12,071 bases of DNA from NCBI GenBank assembly GCA_021850345.1, contig JAJZMN010000193.1, forward strand, positions 1-12,071. Reading direction: 5' to 3'. Numbering within the stretch: position 1 is the stretch's first letter; every line of letters starts with the position of its first letter. Source of the DNA: Actinomycetes bacterium. GTDB taxonomy: Bacteria; Actinomycetota; Acidimicrobiia; Acidimicrobiales; RAAP-2. This document shows, one piece after another, positions 1 to 7,702 of the stretch. A model generated the notes under the pieces. It had not been told where the DNA came from, ran no database searches, and was given only the letters and a program-made list of their open reading frames with translations. The position numbers and the translations under genes are program-made.

Positions 1-2
1 CC

Positions 3-86
3 TGGATGGCCGCCGACGAGCGGTTCGGGCGAGTCGACTCGCCCCTCCCCCGCATCGAGGTGGGGCCGCCGCCGTGGAGCCTCTGA
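3..86 (+). CDS. 3' end of an unidentified gene (partial)
   Basis: An open frame enters from the left edge and ends at TGA (84-86). It encodes 27 residues, including the stretch DERFGRVDSPLPRIEVGPP and a final WSL. Nearly every codon ends in G or C, which matches genuine coding sequence in this window and is the main reason to call it a gene end. The tail is too short for me to assign a family. It lies on the same strand as the FUSC gene, with 144 nt between them containing a perfect 16-bp inverted repeat, so the two are not obviously co-transcribed. Confidence 0.5.
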   Translation, partial: WMAADERFGRVDSPLPRIEVGPPPWSL

Positions 87-105
87 CACCGCCGAGTGCG
101 GGTCT

Positions 106-121
106 GCCGCCTCGAGGCGGC
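106..121. repeat. Perfect 16-bp palindrome upstream of the FUSC gene
   Basis: GCCGCCTCGAGGCGGC is its own reverse complement. As RNA it could form a 6-bp GC stem with a TCGA loop, 19 nt after the stop of the upstream partial gene. It has no following T-run, so a classical intrinsic terminator is not supported. The other reading is an operator for the downstream FUSC gene. A second short GC palindrome, CCGGCGCCGG, lies at 215-224 just before the FUSC start and may only reflect base composition. I see no convincing -35/-10 pair in 87-230. Confidence 0.45.
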
Positions 122-230
122 CACCGTTCGCGCGACGTCGTCGCCAGCTCGCTGCCGGCGAGGCCATGACGCCGAGGCGGTCCGACGCACCGGCTCCCCG
201 GTGGCGAGGCTGGACCGGCGCCGGCACCGC

Positions 231-2492
231 ATGGGACTGGCGGACCCGGTGAGCGAGTGGTCTGCCAGCTGGACGCGCCCGATCCACGACGCGATCCACG
301 TGGACCGCTCCAAGCTGGCCTTGGTGCCCGCGGCGCGCTGTGCGCTGGGCATCGCCGTCCCGCTGGTCGTCGGCGACCTCTCCGGCCACCTTCTGGTCGG
401 GGTGGGAGGTGCGATCGGCGCGCTGACCACGGGGATGGCGTCGCTACAGGGCACCTATCGCAGCCGGGTGAAGATCATGGCGTTCGCGGCGGCAGCCTTC
501 GCCGTGTCGGCCTTCGTCGGAGCGACCGTCGGCCACCTGGAGGGCCCCGACATCGCGGTCACCGCCGTGTGGGGGATCGCCGCCGGGCTGCTGGTGATGT
601 TCGGAGAGGCACCGGGCGTGGTCGGCCTCCAGGCCGTCGTCGGCCTGGTCGTCTTCTCCCAATTCTCCTTCACCCCCGAGCAGGCCGCGCTCAATGCGCT
701 GTGGGCGCTGTGCGGCGGCGCGCTCCAGATCGTCCTCGTGGCCGTGACCTGGCCCCTCCAGCGCTTCCCGGTAGAGCGTGCTGCGTCGAGCGACGCCTAC
801 CGGCAGCTGGCCGCCCACCTCCGCTCGCTTGCCAGTGACCCGTCGGCCCTCCTCGATCCCGGCGTCCTCGACACGCTGCGGTCCGCACTCGTCGAGACCC
901 AGCCCTGGGGCGACCGGGCCGCCGCCGCCGCCTACCGGGCGCTGGCCGACGAGGCGGAGCGGATCCGCCTCGAGGTGGCCGGCATCGCCCGGGCTCGGGC
1001 CCGGCTCTCCCACGCCTCAACGATCGCGACGCCCACGGGCCGGGCCGGCGCGCTCGACGCTGCCAGCTACCTGGAGCGCGCCATCATCGCCTCAGCCGAC
1101 GTGCTGGCCGGCGTCGCCGCCGCCCTTCACGACGGGCGCAGCGTCGTCGCCGACCCTGAGGACCGCGAGCAATTTCGAGCCGCCATCGAGCACCTCCGCT
1201 CGCTGGCCGAGTCGGGCGACCCTTCGGTGCGCGCCAACCTCACCCATGCCGTCGGAGCCCTGACGGCACTGGCGGGCCAGCTTCGGTCAGTGACCCAGCT
1301 GACGGCGGTGGCCGCCGGCAACCAGCCGGTCGCACAGGGAACCACCGCCTCGGCTACGGGCCACCCTGTGCGACGCCGGTCGCGGCCGTCTCCGCTCGCC
1401 GGCACGAAACTGAGCCGGCTCGAGTCGGTGCGCGCCAACCTCACCCTCACCTCCGAGGTCTTCCGTCACGCCCTCCGGGTCGGTGTCACCCTGGCGGTGG
1501 CCGTCGCCATCTCCCACCTGTTCCCCCTGGGTCATGGCTACTGGCTCCCGATGACCGTCATGATCGTCCTCAAGCCCGACTTCGCCGCCACCTTGAGCCG
1601 AGGGCTGGCTCGCAGCGTCGGCACCCTGCTCGGTGCCGGGCTCGTCACGCTGTTGCTGGCCGCACTGGCGCCGTCGCCGGCCGGCCTGATCGTGCTCACC
1701 GTGGCGCTGTATGCCATCAGCATCGCCGTGCTTCGCGCCAATTACGTCATCTACAGCGTCGGCATCGCGTCGCTCGTCGTCGTCCTGCTCGCCTTCACCG
1801 GTTCCCCGGCACCCTCCCTCGCCGCCGACCGGGCCTTCTACACCCTTCTCGGTGCCGCCCTGGCCTTGGCGGCCTACGCCGCCTGGCCGACCTGGGAGCG
1901 CACCCGCGTCGTCGATCGCCTGGCCGACCTCGTCGAGATCGATGGTCGCTACGGCGCCGCGCTTCTCCAGGCGTGGGCCGACCCGGCCAGTGCCGATCGG
2001 ACGGCACTCCAGCGGCTGCGGCTGACGGCGCGCCTCGCTCGCTCCAACGCCGAAGCATCCGTCGACCGCTGGATGAGCGAGCCGGCCGGTCGCCCAACGA
2101 CGTCGCCGAACGCGCTCGACCCCCAGACGGCGCAAGGCATCCTCGCCGCAGTGCGCCGCTACATCTGGGGCGCGCTCGTCCTGCACGGACAGCTTCCGAG
2201 CACCGGTCCGACCCGACCCGACCTCCACCGTCTCGGCGTCGAGGCCGAAGAAGCCATGGCCGCAGTGGTCGGTATGCTGCGGACCGGGTCTGCCCCGACG
2301 GACTACCCCCCGTTGCGAGCCACCCAGGTCGCGCTCGCCGCCAATCTGATGCGCGCCTCCAACCACGCCGCCGATCCGACGCCGACGGCCGTGGACATGG
2401 TGGTCCTGAGCGAGACCGACCTCATGGTCAACGCGGTCGACACCCTCGCCCACCTCGTCGGTGTCGGTCCCCGATCGCCCGCAGACTCCTGA
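231..2492 (+). CDS. FUSC-family membrane protein (aromatic acid/fusaric acid efflux type)
   Basis: Inner-membrane protein of 753 residues in the FUSC (fusaric acid resistance-like) family, whose members are linked to export of toxic aromatic or other weak acids. What is seen: a first hydrophobic block at about residues 28-180; a cytoplasmic stretch rich in Ala, Arg and Glu at about 185-400; a second block at about 407-552 containing HGYWLPMTVMIVLKPDF, then the family-typical Arg-rich turn and VGTLLGA; and a soluble C-terminal tail of about 200 residues. The two-block arrangement and length are normal for the family. The frame is open from a GTG at 96, but the Arg/Ala-rich residues encoded before 231 do not look like a family N-terminus, so I chose the ATG at 231; no strong ribosome binding site decides it. 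It converges on the decarboxylase operon. A role in exporting that pathway's aromatic acids is possible but unproven. The substrate is unknown. Confidence 0.88.
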   Translation: MGLADPVSEWSASWTRPIHDAIHVDRSKLALVPAARCALGIAVPLVVGDLSGHLLVGVGGAIGALTTGMASLQGTYRSRVKIMAFAAAAFAVSAFVGATVGHLEGPDIAVTAVWGIAAGLLVMFGEAPGVVGLQAVVGLVVFSQFSFTPEQAALNALWALCGGALQIVLVAVTWPLQRFPVERAASSDAYRQLAAHLRSLASDPSALLDPGVLDTLRSALVETQPWGDRAAAAAYRALADEAERIRLEVAGIARARARLSHASTIATPTGRAGALDAASYLERAIIASADVLAGVAAALHDGRSVVADPEDREQFRAAIEHLRSLAESGDPSVRANLTHAVGALTALAGQLRSVTQLTAVAAGNQPVAQGTTASATGHPVRRRSRPSPLAGTKLSRLESVRANLTLTSEVFRHALRVGVTLAVAVAISHLFPLGHGYWLPMTVMIVLKPDFAATLSRGLARSVGTLLGAGLVTLLLAALAPSPAGLIVLTVALYAISIAVLRANYVIYSVGIASLVVVLLAFTGSPAPSLAADRAFYTLLGAALALAAYAAWPTWERTRVVDRLADLVEIDGRYGAALLQAWADPASADRTALQRLRLTARLARSNAEASVDRWMSEPAGRPTTSPNALDPQTAQGILAAVRRYIWGALVLHGQLPSTGPTRPDLHRLGVEAEEAMAAVVGMLRTGSAPTDYPPLRATQVALAANLMRASNHAADPTPTAVDMVVLSETDLMVNAVDTLAHLVGVGPRSPADS
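1224..1446 (+). repeat. 22-nt exact direct repeat inside the FUSC gene
   Basis: The same 22 nt occur at 1224-1245 and 1425-1446, 201 nt apart, which is exactly 67 codons. Both copies encode SVRANLT in frame (about residues 332-338 and 399-405). The second copy sits at the entry to the second membrane block, where FUSC proteins often carry a similar motif. The first copy lies in the cytoplasmic linker. Confidence 0.75.
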
Positions 2493-2500
2493 CGCCGGGA

Positions 2501-2518
2501 GTCCGAGGCGAGTCGGAC
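2501..2518 (+). terminator. Possible terminator hairpin after the FUSC gene
   Basis: Arms GTCCGA (2501-2506) and TCGGAC (2513-2518) are perfectly complementary around a 6-nt loop, starting 8 nt after the FUSC stop codon. There is no T-tract. Such hairpins occur in high-GC actinobacteria, but a 6-bp stem can arise by chance, so the call is weak. Confidence 0.35.
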
Positions 2519-2624
2519 CGGGACCTTCTCGCACGCGACAGTGATGGCCACCGTCGGGGATCGGGAGTCGGCGATCAGGAAACGAGATGGGACGCGAGAT
2601 GCACCATCACCGCGTGCTCGTAGA

Positions 2625-2640
2625 GAGGGTGCACGCCCTC
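2625..2640. terminator. Possible bidirectional hairpin between convergent genes
   Basis: GAGGG (2625-2629) pairs with CCCTC (2636-2640) around TGCACG, midway in the 264-nt space between the convergent FUSC and UbiD genes, where a bidirectional terminator would be expected. A second 5-bp stem, CTGCG/CGCAG, lies at 2740-2755 directly after the UbiD stop. Neither has a T-run. I see no convincing gene in 2493-2756. Confidence 0.3.
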
Positions 2641-2756
2641 GAGATCGAACGGACCGACAGTCGCGAGCTCCGAGATCTACGCCAGCCCGTCGTCAGCGGG
2701 ACAGCCGGGTGCGCCGAAGAGCTCCTCCGATCGATTGCTCTGCGGGGTGGCGCAGC

Positions 2757-4214
2757 TCACTGCAGCAGGTACGACCAGCGATCGAGGGCAGCGCGGCGCT
2801 GGTTCATCGGCGGCACGTTCACCGGTGGGAACTGGTCCCGCCATTCCCAAGGACGGGTGGCGTCGATGAGCGCGCGCGAGTTGGTGAAGTCCCCGGCGGC
2901 CCGCTGCTCGGGCGTAAGGCGCGGGTCGAGAGGCGTGCTCCACGCCCGGCGGACGAAGTCGATGGAGGTCGCCGGGTCCGAGCGCGTGCACACTGCCCAG
3001 ATGACCTCTTCGAGGTTCGACGGATCGATGTCCTCGTCGACCACCACCACGTACTTGCCGGCGTACGCACCAGTGTGGCACTGGGAGGCGACGTGGAGCA
3101 CCTGGTGGGCGTGGCCGGGGTAGCGCTGGCGGATGGAGACCACCGTGAACATGCGGCTGCCGCCGGCCTCGTGCTGCCAACAGGCCACGACGTCGGGAAC
3201 TCCTGCCTTGGCGATCTCCTCGTACAAGAGGGCGGAACGCAGCGGAGCACGATAACGCCCGAGCTCGTCGGGTGGACGCCCCGGAGGGCATCCCAAGATG
3301 ATGGGGTCGCTGCGGTGGTACACGGCTTCGACGTGGAGTACCGGCTCTTCGCGCTCGCCCGAGGCGTAGTACCCGGTCCACTCGCCGAAGGGTCCCTCCG
3401 GCAGGACTTCTTCGGTGCTGGCATACCCCTCCACCACGATCTCGGCGTTGGCGGGGAAGGGAAGTCCGGTGATCGGCCCCTCGATGGTCGGCACTGGCTC
3501 ACCAAGGATGCCGCCCACCCAGTCGTACTCGGTGAGGCCGTAGGGGATCTCGTTGCTCGCCGCCAGGAAGAGCAGGGGGTGCGAGCCGAACACCATCACC
3601 ACCGGGCATCTCTCAGCGCGCTCGAAGTACTTCTGGCGGTGGATCCGCCCGTGCTTGCCGGGCGAGATGTAGTAGCCCAGCCGTCGTGCGTCGTGGACCA
3701 TGACGCGGTAGGTGCCGACATTGACCCAGCCGTCGTCGGGATCCCGCGTGACGTCGTAGGAACCGGTGCCAAGGTATCGGCCTCCGTCACCGGGGTGCCA
3801 CAGCGGTGCAGGGAAGACCGTGACGTCGACGTCGTCGCCGCGTCGCACGTTCTCCATCACCGGACCGTCCGTGACCCGGGTGGCGGCCAAAGGATCGCTG
3901 CCGAGGATGCGTTCTCGCCACACGTCGGACAGCTGGAGCTTGGTGAGACCCAGCGGCGCGTTGATGGCGAGCGCCATGCGGTCCACCGTGCCCAGGCCAT
4001 TGACGAGCACCCGGTAACCCTTTTGGTAGCCGGGGATGTCGTCGAACAGGACGGCCGGCGCCCCTTCGGTGTGCTGGAGAAGGTCGGCGGCATCGCCGAT
4101 CTCCTGCTCGGCCGAAGCTCCCGTGACGTGGCGCAGCTGGCCCGTCCCGTCGACCCGTTCCAGCCACGACCGCAGGTCGTAGGTCGCAGAGCGCTTCTCT
4201 TCCTTGTCGCCCAT
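2757..4214 (-). CDS. UbiD-family prenylated-FMN decarboxylase (copy 1)
   Basis: A 485-residue cytosolic enzyme of the UbiD family, which reversibly decarboxylates aromatic or alpha,beta-unsaturated acids using prenylated FMN and a metal ion. The residues needed are all present by comparison with fungal Fdc1 (N168, R173, H191, E233, E277, E282): N165 and R170 in VNVGTYR, H188 in SPGKHGR, E229, and E273/E278 in EGPFGEWTGYY. The catalytic Arg-Glu-Glu set and the metal ligands are therefore intact. The length is normal. The frame opens 14 codons earlier, but the ATG at 4214 has an AGGAG site 9 nt upstream. It is the last gene of the minus-strand operon, 94 nt after its paralogue, and may have its own translation control. 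The substrate is unknown; context suggests a carboxylated aromatic. The prenyl-FMN synthase (UbiX) is not in the window and must be supplied from elsewhere. Confidence 0.94.
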   Translation of the reverse strand: MGDKEEKRSATYDLRSWLERVDGTGQLRHVTGASAEQEIGDAADLLQHTEGAPAVLFDDIPGYQKGYRVLVNGLGTVDRMALAINAPLGLTKLQLSDVWRERILGSDPLAATRVTDGPVMENVRRGDDVDVTVFPAPLWHPGDGGRYLGTGSYDVTRDPDDGWVNVGTYRVMVHDARRLGYYISPGKHGRIHRQKYFERAERCPVVMVFGSHPLLFLAASNEIPYGLTEYDWVGGILGEPVPTIEGPITGLPFPANAEIVVEGYASTEEVLPEGPFGEWTGYYASGEREEPVLHVEAVYHRSDPIILGCPPGRPPDELGRYRAPLRSALLYEEIAKAGVPDVVACWQHEAGGSRMFTVVSIRQRYPGHAHQVLHVASQCHTGAYAGKYVVVVDEDIDPSNLEEVIWAVCTRSDPATSIDFVRRAWSTPLDPRLTPEQRAAGDFTNSRALIDATRPWEWRDQFPPVNVPPMNQRRAALDRWSYLLQ

Positions 4215-4223
4215 GTGCGGCGG

Positions 4224-4234
4224 CTCCTCTCCTT
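4224..4234 (-). promoter_or_regulatory. Ribosome binding site fixing the UbiD copy 1 start
   Basis: On the minus strand the sequence AAGGAGAGGAG ends 9 nt before the ATG at 4214. It supports that start over the in-frame upstream codon at 4256. Confidence 0.6.
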
Positions 4235-4281
4235 CGTGTGTCCGTCGTGCCCTCATGGGCGCGACGGTCGGCGGTTCTCCT

Positions 4282-4293
4282 GCGCCGCGGCGC
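4282..4293. repeat. 12-bp perfect palindrome between the two UbiD genes
   Basis: GCGCCGCGGCGC is self-complementary and lies in the 94-nt gap between the UbiD genes, 15 nt after the upstream stop. It could be an mRNA processing or attenuation hairpin that tunes the last gene. In DNA this GC-rich it could also be compositional. Confidence 0.35.
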
Positions 4294-4308
4294 GACGCGT
4301 CCCCCAGC

Positions 4309-5856
4309 TCAGAGGAGCCAGGACCAACGCTCCCTGGTGATGGCCTTCTCCTCGGGATCGGGACCGATGGGGTCGGGGAAGCGTTCTCGCCACTCCCACG
4401 GGCGGGTGGCGTCGATCACCACCCGGGAGTTGAAGCCCTTCTTGCCCGGCTCGATCGCGGGGTCGAGCGGGCCGCTCCACGCCCGGTGGATCATCTCGAA
4501 GTCGCGCTCCGGATCGGCCCGGGTGCAGATGGCCCAGATCACCTCGTTGAGGTCGGCCACGTCCACGTCCTCGTCGACTACTACGACGATCCGTCCGAGG
4601 TACGCCCCGGCGCGGCAGGAGGCGGCGACGTGCCCGGCTTGGACCGCGTGCCCGGGATAGCGCTGGCGGATGGCCACCACGTTGAAGAGACGACAACCGC
4701 CGACGCCGTGGCACCAGGCGGCCGTGACGTCGGGCACGCCGGCCCGGCGCAACTCTCGGCGGAGGTTGGCGCTGCGTAGGTACTGGCGAAAGCGGTGCGC
4801 CTCGAAGGGCGGTTTCTCAGGTGGCACCCCGAGGATGATGGGGTCCCGGCGCCGGTAGACGTGCTGAACCTCGAAGACCGGTACGTCCTGCGCACCGGTG
4901 GCGTAGTAGCCGGTCCACTCGCCGAAAGGACCCTCGAGCCGCAGCTGATCAGGGTGGAGCACACCCTCGAGGGCGATCTCGGCCCGAGCCGGGATCGGGA
5001 GCCCGGTGGCGCGCCCAGGGATGCAGTCGATCGGCCGCCCGCGCATGCCGCCCGCCCACTCGAGCTCGTTCACCCCCGGGGCCATCTCGAGACAGCTGCC
5101 CACGAAGAGGAGCGGGTCCATACCGCACACGACGACCGCCGGAAGCGGCTCGCCGCGCTCGAACGCCTTGTCGCGGTGTATGCGACCGTGCTTGCCCGGC
5201 GAGATGTAGAGCCCGGTGTGGTTGCGGTCGTGCACCATCACCCGGTACGTGCCGACGTTGACCCAGTCCGAGTCGGGATCCCGAGTGATCACGCAGTCGC
5301 CGGTGCCGAGATAGCGGCCACCGTCTTGGGGATGCCACAACGGCACGGGGAACCGAAGGAGGTCCACCTCGTCGCCCGACGCAACCACCTCGGTCACGGG
5401 GGCGGTGTCCGGGCTGTCCTCGACCATCACCACCGGGAGCGGCTCGACGGTGTCCATCTTGTGCTCCCACACGTCCATGAGGTCTCGGACGGAGATGTCC
5501 GCGGGCAGCCCGAGCGTCACCGCCAGGCGGCGCCGTTCGCCCTGGGCGTTGACCAGGATGCGCCAGCCACGACCGAAGCCCTCGAAGTCGTCGAACAGGA
5601 CGGCCGGTGCCCCGTCAGTGTGCTGGAGCATCTCGGTGATCCGCCCCACGTCCCCGTCGAGATCCACGCCCTCGAGCACCCGCAGCTCACCAAGGGCGTC
5701 GACCATCGCCAGCCAGTCCCGCAGGTCCTCGTGCGACGTGCCCTCACGCACCGCCTCGATGTCGACCGGCACCGCCAGCCCGAGGTCGCCGAGCGAGCCG
5801 ACCCGGACGCCGGACAGCCCCAGGTGCTCGGGCACTGCGGCGGGATCGGTGATCAC
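4309..5856 (-). CDS. UbiD-family prenylated-FMN decarboxylase (copy 2)
   Basis: A 515-residue UbiD-family decarboxylase, paralogous to the next gene in the operon; long blocks such as WVNVGTYRVMVHD, ISPGKHGRIHR and EGPFGEWTGYY are identical. The expected prenyl-FMN and metal residues are present: N200, R205, H223, E264, E308 and E313. Start choice: the frame is open to 6060, but the GTG at 5856 overlaps the stop of the preceding aldolase-family gene as GTGA and has GGGAG 6 nt upstream, so translational coupling is likely. That start gives about 35 residues ahead of the DLRDWL motif with which copy 1 begins almost at once; this extra N-terminal segment is unexplained. An alternative GTG sits near residue 36. 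The two copies may act on different acids or form a mixed oligomer; both are inference. Confidence 0.94.
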   Translation of the reverse strand: MITDPAAVPEHLGLSGVRVGSLGDLGLAVPVDIEAVREGTSHEDLRDWLAMVDALGELRVLEGVDLDGDVGRITEMLQHTDGAPAVLFDDFEGFGRGWRILVNAQGERRRLAVTLGLPADISVRDLMDVWEHKMDTVEPLPVVMVEDSPDTAPVTEVVASGDEVDLLRFPVPLWHPQDGGRYLGTGDCVITRDPDSDWVNVGTYRVMVHDRNHTGLYISPGKHGRIHRDKAFERGEPLPAVVVCGMDPLLFVGSCLEMAPGVNELEWAGGMRGRPIDCIPGRATGLPIPARAEIALEGVLHPDQLRLEGPFGEWTGYYATGAQDVPVFEVQHVYRRRDPIILGVPPEKPPFEAHRFRQYLRSANLRRELRRAGVPDVTAAWCHGVGGCRLFNVVAIRQRYPGHAVQAGHVAASCRAGAYLGRIVVVVDEDVDVADLNEVIWAICTRADPERDFEMIHRAWSGPLDPAIEPGKKGFNSRVVIDATRPWEWRERFPDPIGPDPEEKAITRERWSWLL

Positions 5857-6689
5857 GCCCGGCTCCCGTTGTTCCCGTCGGCACCGGGACTTCCGACCGC
5901 CCCGACCCCGCCGGCGGCAGTGGCGGTAGCCGCCGCGGGGCGCGGTGCCTCGAGCCACGCGGTGGAGACCGAACCGGTTGCCACGGCGACCGAGGTTGCA
6001 TACCGCCACACCTTGCGTGCATGGCGTCGGCGGTCGAAGGTGGCGAGGAACCGCTCGCACTCGTAGCGGCGAAGCGGGACGACCGTCCCGAGGGTCATTG
6101 CGCGAGCGAGCGTGTCGGCGTTCTCGACGAAGTGGACCACGTCGGTGAAGAGGGCGGGCACGTCCTCTGCCACCACCACCTCACCGTGGGAGCGCAGGAG
6201 TGCCGCATGCGCCGAGCCCAAGGTGACGGCCAGCTCAGCCCCCTGCTCGTACGTAGAGATGTGCGAAGGGTCGGGATGCACGGGCACTCCCGCCGCCCAC
6301 CTGCTGGCGTGGTTCTTGACCGGCACGATGGCGGCACCCTCGACCATGCTGAAGACCGTCGTGGGGTCGTGGTGGAAGTGCGCAACCGCAGCGACATCGG
6401 GCCGGGCCAAGTACACGCCGGTATGGATCGCGAGCTCGGACGGTGGTCGGCCCTCGCCCTCGATCACGGTGCCGTCGAAACGCACACGCAAGACGGTCTC
6501 TGGGCGGAGCCCAGCTCGGGGCTCGTCGACCGGCTGGACGAGCAACTCGTCCGAGACGCCCGGGACACGGGTGCTCAGATGGCCGCTGTAGTTCAGGATC
6601 GACGCATCGACCAACATGCGCGTGGCGACTGCCAGCTCTCGTCGCAGCTCCTCCAGCACATGACCTCCTCGGAACGGCCGGCGGGTCAT
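5853..6689 (-). CDS. Class II aldolase/adducin-family protein, possible dihydroxyphthalate-type decarboxylase
   Basis: A 278-residue cytosolic metalloenzyme of the class II aldolase family. Its members cleave sugar phosphates (FucA, AraD epimerase) or decarboxylate aromatic dicarboxylates such as 3,4-dihydroxyphthalate. Metal ligands are visible as H104 and H106 (AHFHHD) and H168 (RSHG). E85 (SELAIH) precedes the first His by 19 residues, the same spacing as E73 and H92 in fuculose-phosphate aldolase. Beside a Pht5-like gene and UbiD genes, a decarboxylase role is more likely than sugar aldol cleavage, but this is inference. The C-terminus carries about 30 residues of Ala/Gly-rich low-complexity sequence beyond the core fold. 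Start: ATG at 6689, 20 nt after the upstream gene. An in-frame GTG at 6659 has AGGAGG 4 nt ahead and is a real alternative, 10 codons shorter. The stop overlaps the UbiD start. Confidence 0.85.
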   Translation of the reverse strand: MTRRPFRGGHVLEELRRELAVATRMLVDASILNYSGHLSTRVPGVSDELLVQPVDEPRAGLRPETVLRVRFDGTVIEGEGRPPSELAIHTGVYLARPDVAAVAHFHHDPTTVFSMVEGAAIVPVKNHASRWAAGVPVHPDPSHISTYEQGAELAVTLGSAHAALLRSHGEVVVAEDVPALFTDVVHFVENADTLARAMTLGTVVPLRRYECERFLATFDRRRHARKVWRYATSVAVATGSVSTAWLEAPRPAAATATAAGGVGAVGSPGADGNNGSRA

Positions 6690-6709
6690 CCCCGCCGGGG
6701 TCGGCTCGA

Positions 6710-7702
6710 TCAGACCTTGTAATGGTCCAGGACCTGGGGGGCGAAGAGCTCCTCGGGCTCGAGGCGCCGGGCCGCGACCCCTTGCTCGTGCGCCCATCGG
6801 GTGAACGCCTCGAGCGTGGTCCGGTTGGGCTCGACACCGTAGGGCCAGGGGTCGGGGCTGATGAGCCGGCGCATGTCCGCCACCATCTCGGGGATCCACG
6901 GCAGGGGTACCCGGCTGGCCGTCATCTCCGACAGGCGCGCAACGCTCCGGCGTTTGGCCTCTTCGAACGCCGTGAGGAGGTTGGCCGCCACCCAGGGCGC
7001 CGATTCGAGCACGTCAGCTCGAATGACCGTGATGTGCATGATCGGGAAGACGCCGGTGCGCTCGACGTACTCGCGCTCGATCGGTCGGTAGTCGGGAAAC
7101 AGCCGGACGATGCCTGCCTCGCCCCGCTCGAAGCTCTCGGGTGGATGGGCGGACAGCACGGCGTCGAGATCTCCCGCATGCAGCATGTCGTCGAGGCACC
7201 GGTCCGGCACCGGGGTGAGCGAGATGCCCTCGGGCAGGCTGAGGGTCACCTTCTCGGCCCGCCCAGGAGTGTTGACGCCCGCTTGGAACCACTGCACGTC
7301 CCGCAGATCGATCCCCCACTCGTACTGGAGAAGCGCCCGGGAGTAGACCGACGCCGTCTGCGCCCACTCGGGCACGCCGATGCGCGCACCAGCGAGCTCC
7401 TTCGGGGTCGTCGGTCCGTCGGTCCGCACGTAGATCGACGAGTGTCGGCACACCCGCGACGGGAAAACCGGGATGGCGACGAGGCTGGTGTCACCACCCG
7501 CCCGCAGCGCCACGTACTTGGCAAAGGAAAGCTCGGACACGTGCCACTCGCGGTAACGGAGGAAACGGAAGAAGATCTCCTCCACCGGGAGCCGGAGGAC
7601 GGTGAGGTCGACGCCTTCGACCGGCACCTCCCCCGTCTCGATGTCGAGCACGTGGTCGTAGCCGCTCATGGCCAGCGTCAGCGGGATCTTCGATGCCGTC
7701 AT
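6710..7702 (-). CDS. 4,5-dihydroxyphthalate decarboxylase-like protein (Pht5 family)
   Basis: A 330-residue protein resembling Pseudomonas Pht5, which converts 4,5-dihydroxyphthalate to protocatechuate and has a fold related to periplasmic binding proteins. Family-like segments: VEGVDL (28-33), EEIFFRFLRYREWHVSE (41-57), AIPVFPSRVCRHSSIYV (76-92), PGRAEK (146-151) and GVFPIMHITVIR (217-228). There is no signal peptide or lipobox, which favours a cytosolic enzyme over an ABC-transporter substrate-binding protein. The catalytic residues of this family are not well enough known to me to score. The start ATG at 7702 overlaps the DapA-like stop as ATGA, so the two are translationally coupled. Automated pipelines may call it an ABC substrate-binding protein. 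Its true substrate may be a different aromatic dicarboxylate. Confidence 0.87.
   Translation of the reverse strand: MTASKIPLTLAMSGYDHVLDIETGEVPVEGVDLTVLRLPVEEIFFRFLRYREWHVSELSFAKYVALRAGGDTSLVAIPVFPSRVCRHSSIYVRTDGPTTPKELAGARIGVPEWAQTASVYSRALLQYEWGIDLRDVQWFQAGVNTPGRAEKVTLSLPEGISLTPVPDRCLDDMLHAGDLDAVLSAHPPESFERGEAGIVRLFPDYRPIEREYVERTGVFPIMHITVIRADVLESAPWVAANLLTAFEEAKRRSVARLSEMTASRVPLPWIPEMVADMRRLISPDPWPYGVEPNRTTLEAFTRWAHEQGVAARRLEPEELFAPQVLDHYKV

Noticed and set aside
1287..2534. Minus-strand open frame of 415 codons opposite the FUSC gene
   Set aside because: Gly/Arg/Asp-rich antisense translation against a clear membrane protein on the plus strand.
2583..2680. Short minus-strand stretch after UbiD copy 1 reading ELATVGPFDLEGVHPLYEHA and ending at a TGA
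   Set aside because: Its third-position bias is fair and it might be a gene remnant, but a stop lies just upstream in frame, no convincing start or ribosome site is present, and it has fewer than 35 codons. I do not call it.
2541..4340. Long plus-strand open frame of 599 codons opposite UbiD copy 1
   Set aside because: It is antisense to a gene with intact UbiD motifs. Long opposite-strand frames are expected in GC-rich DNA, and its translation has no recognisable domain.
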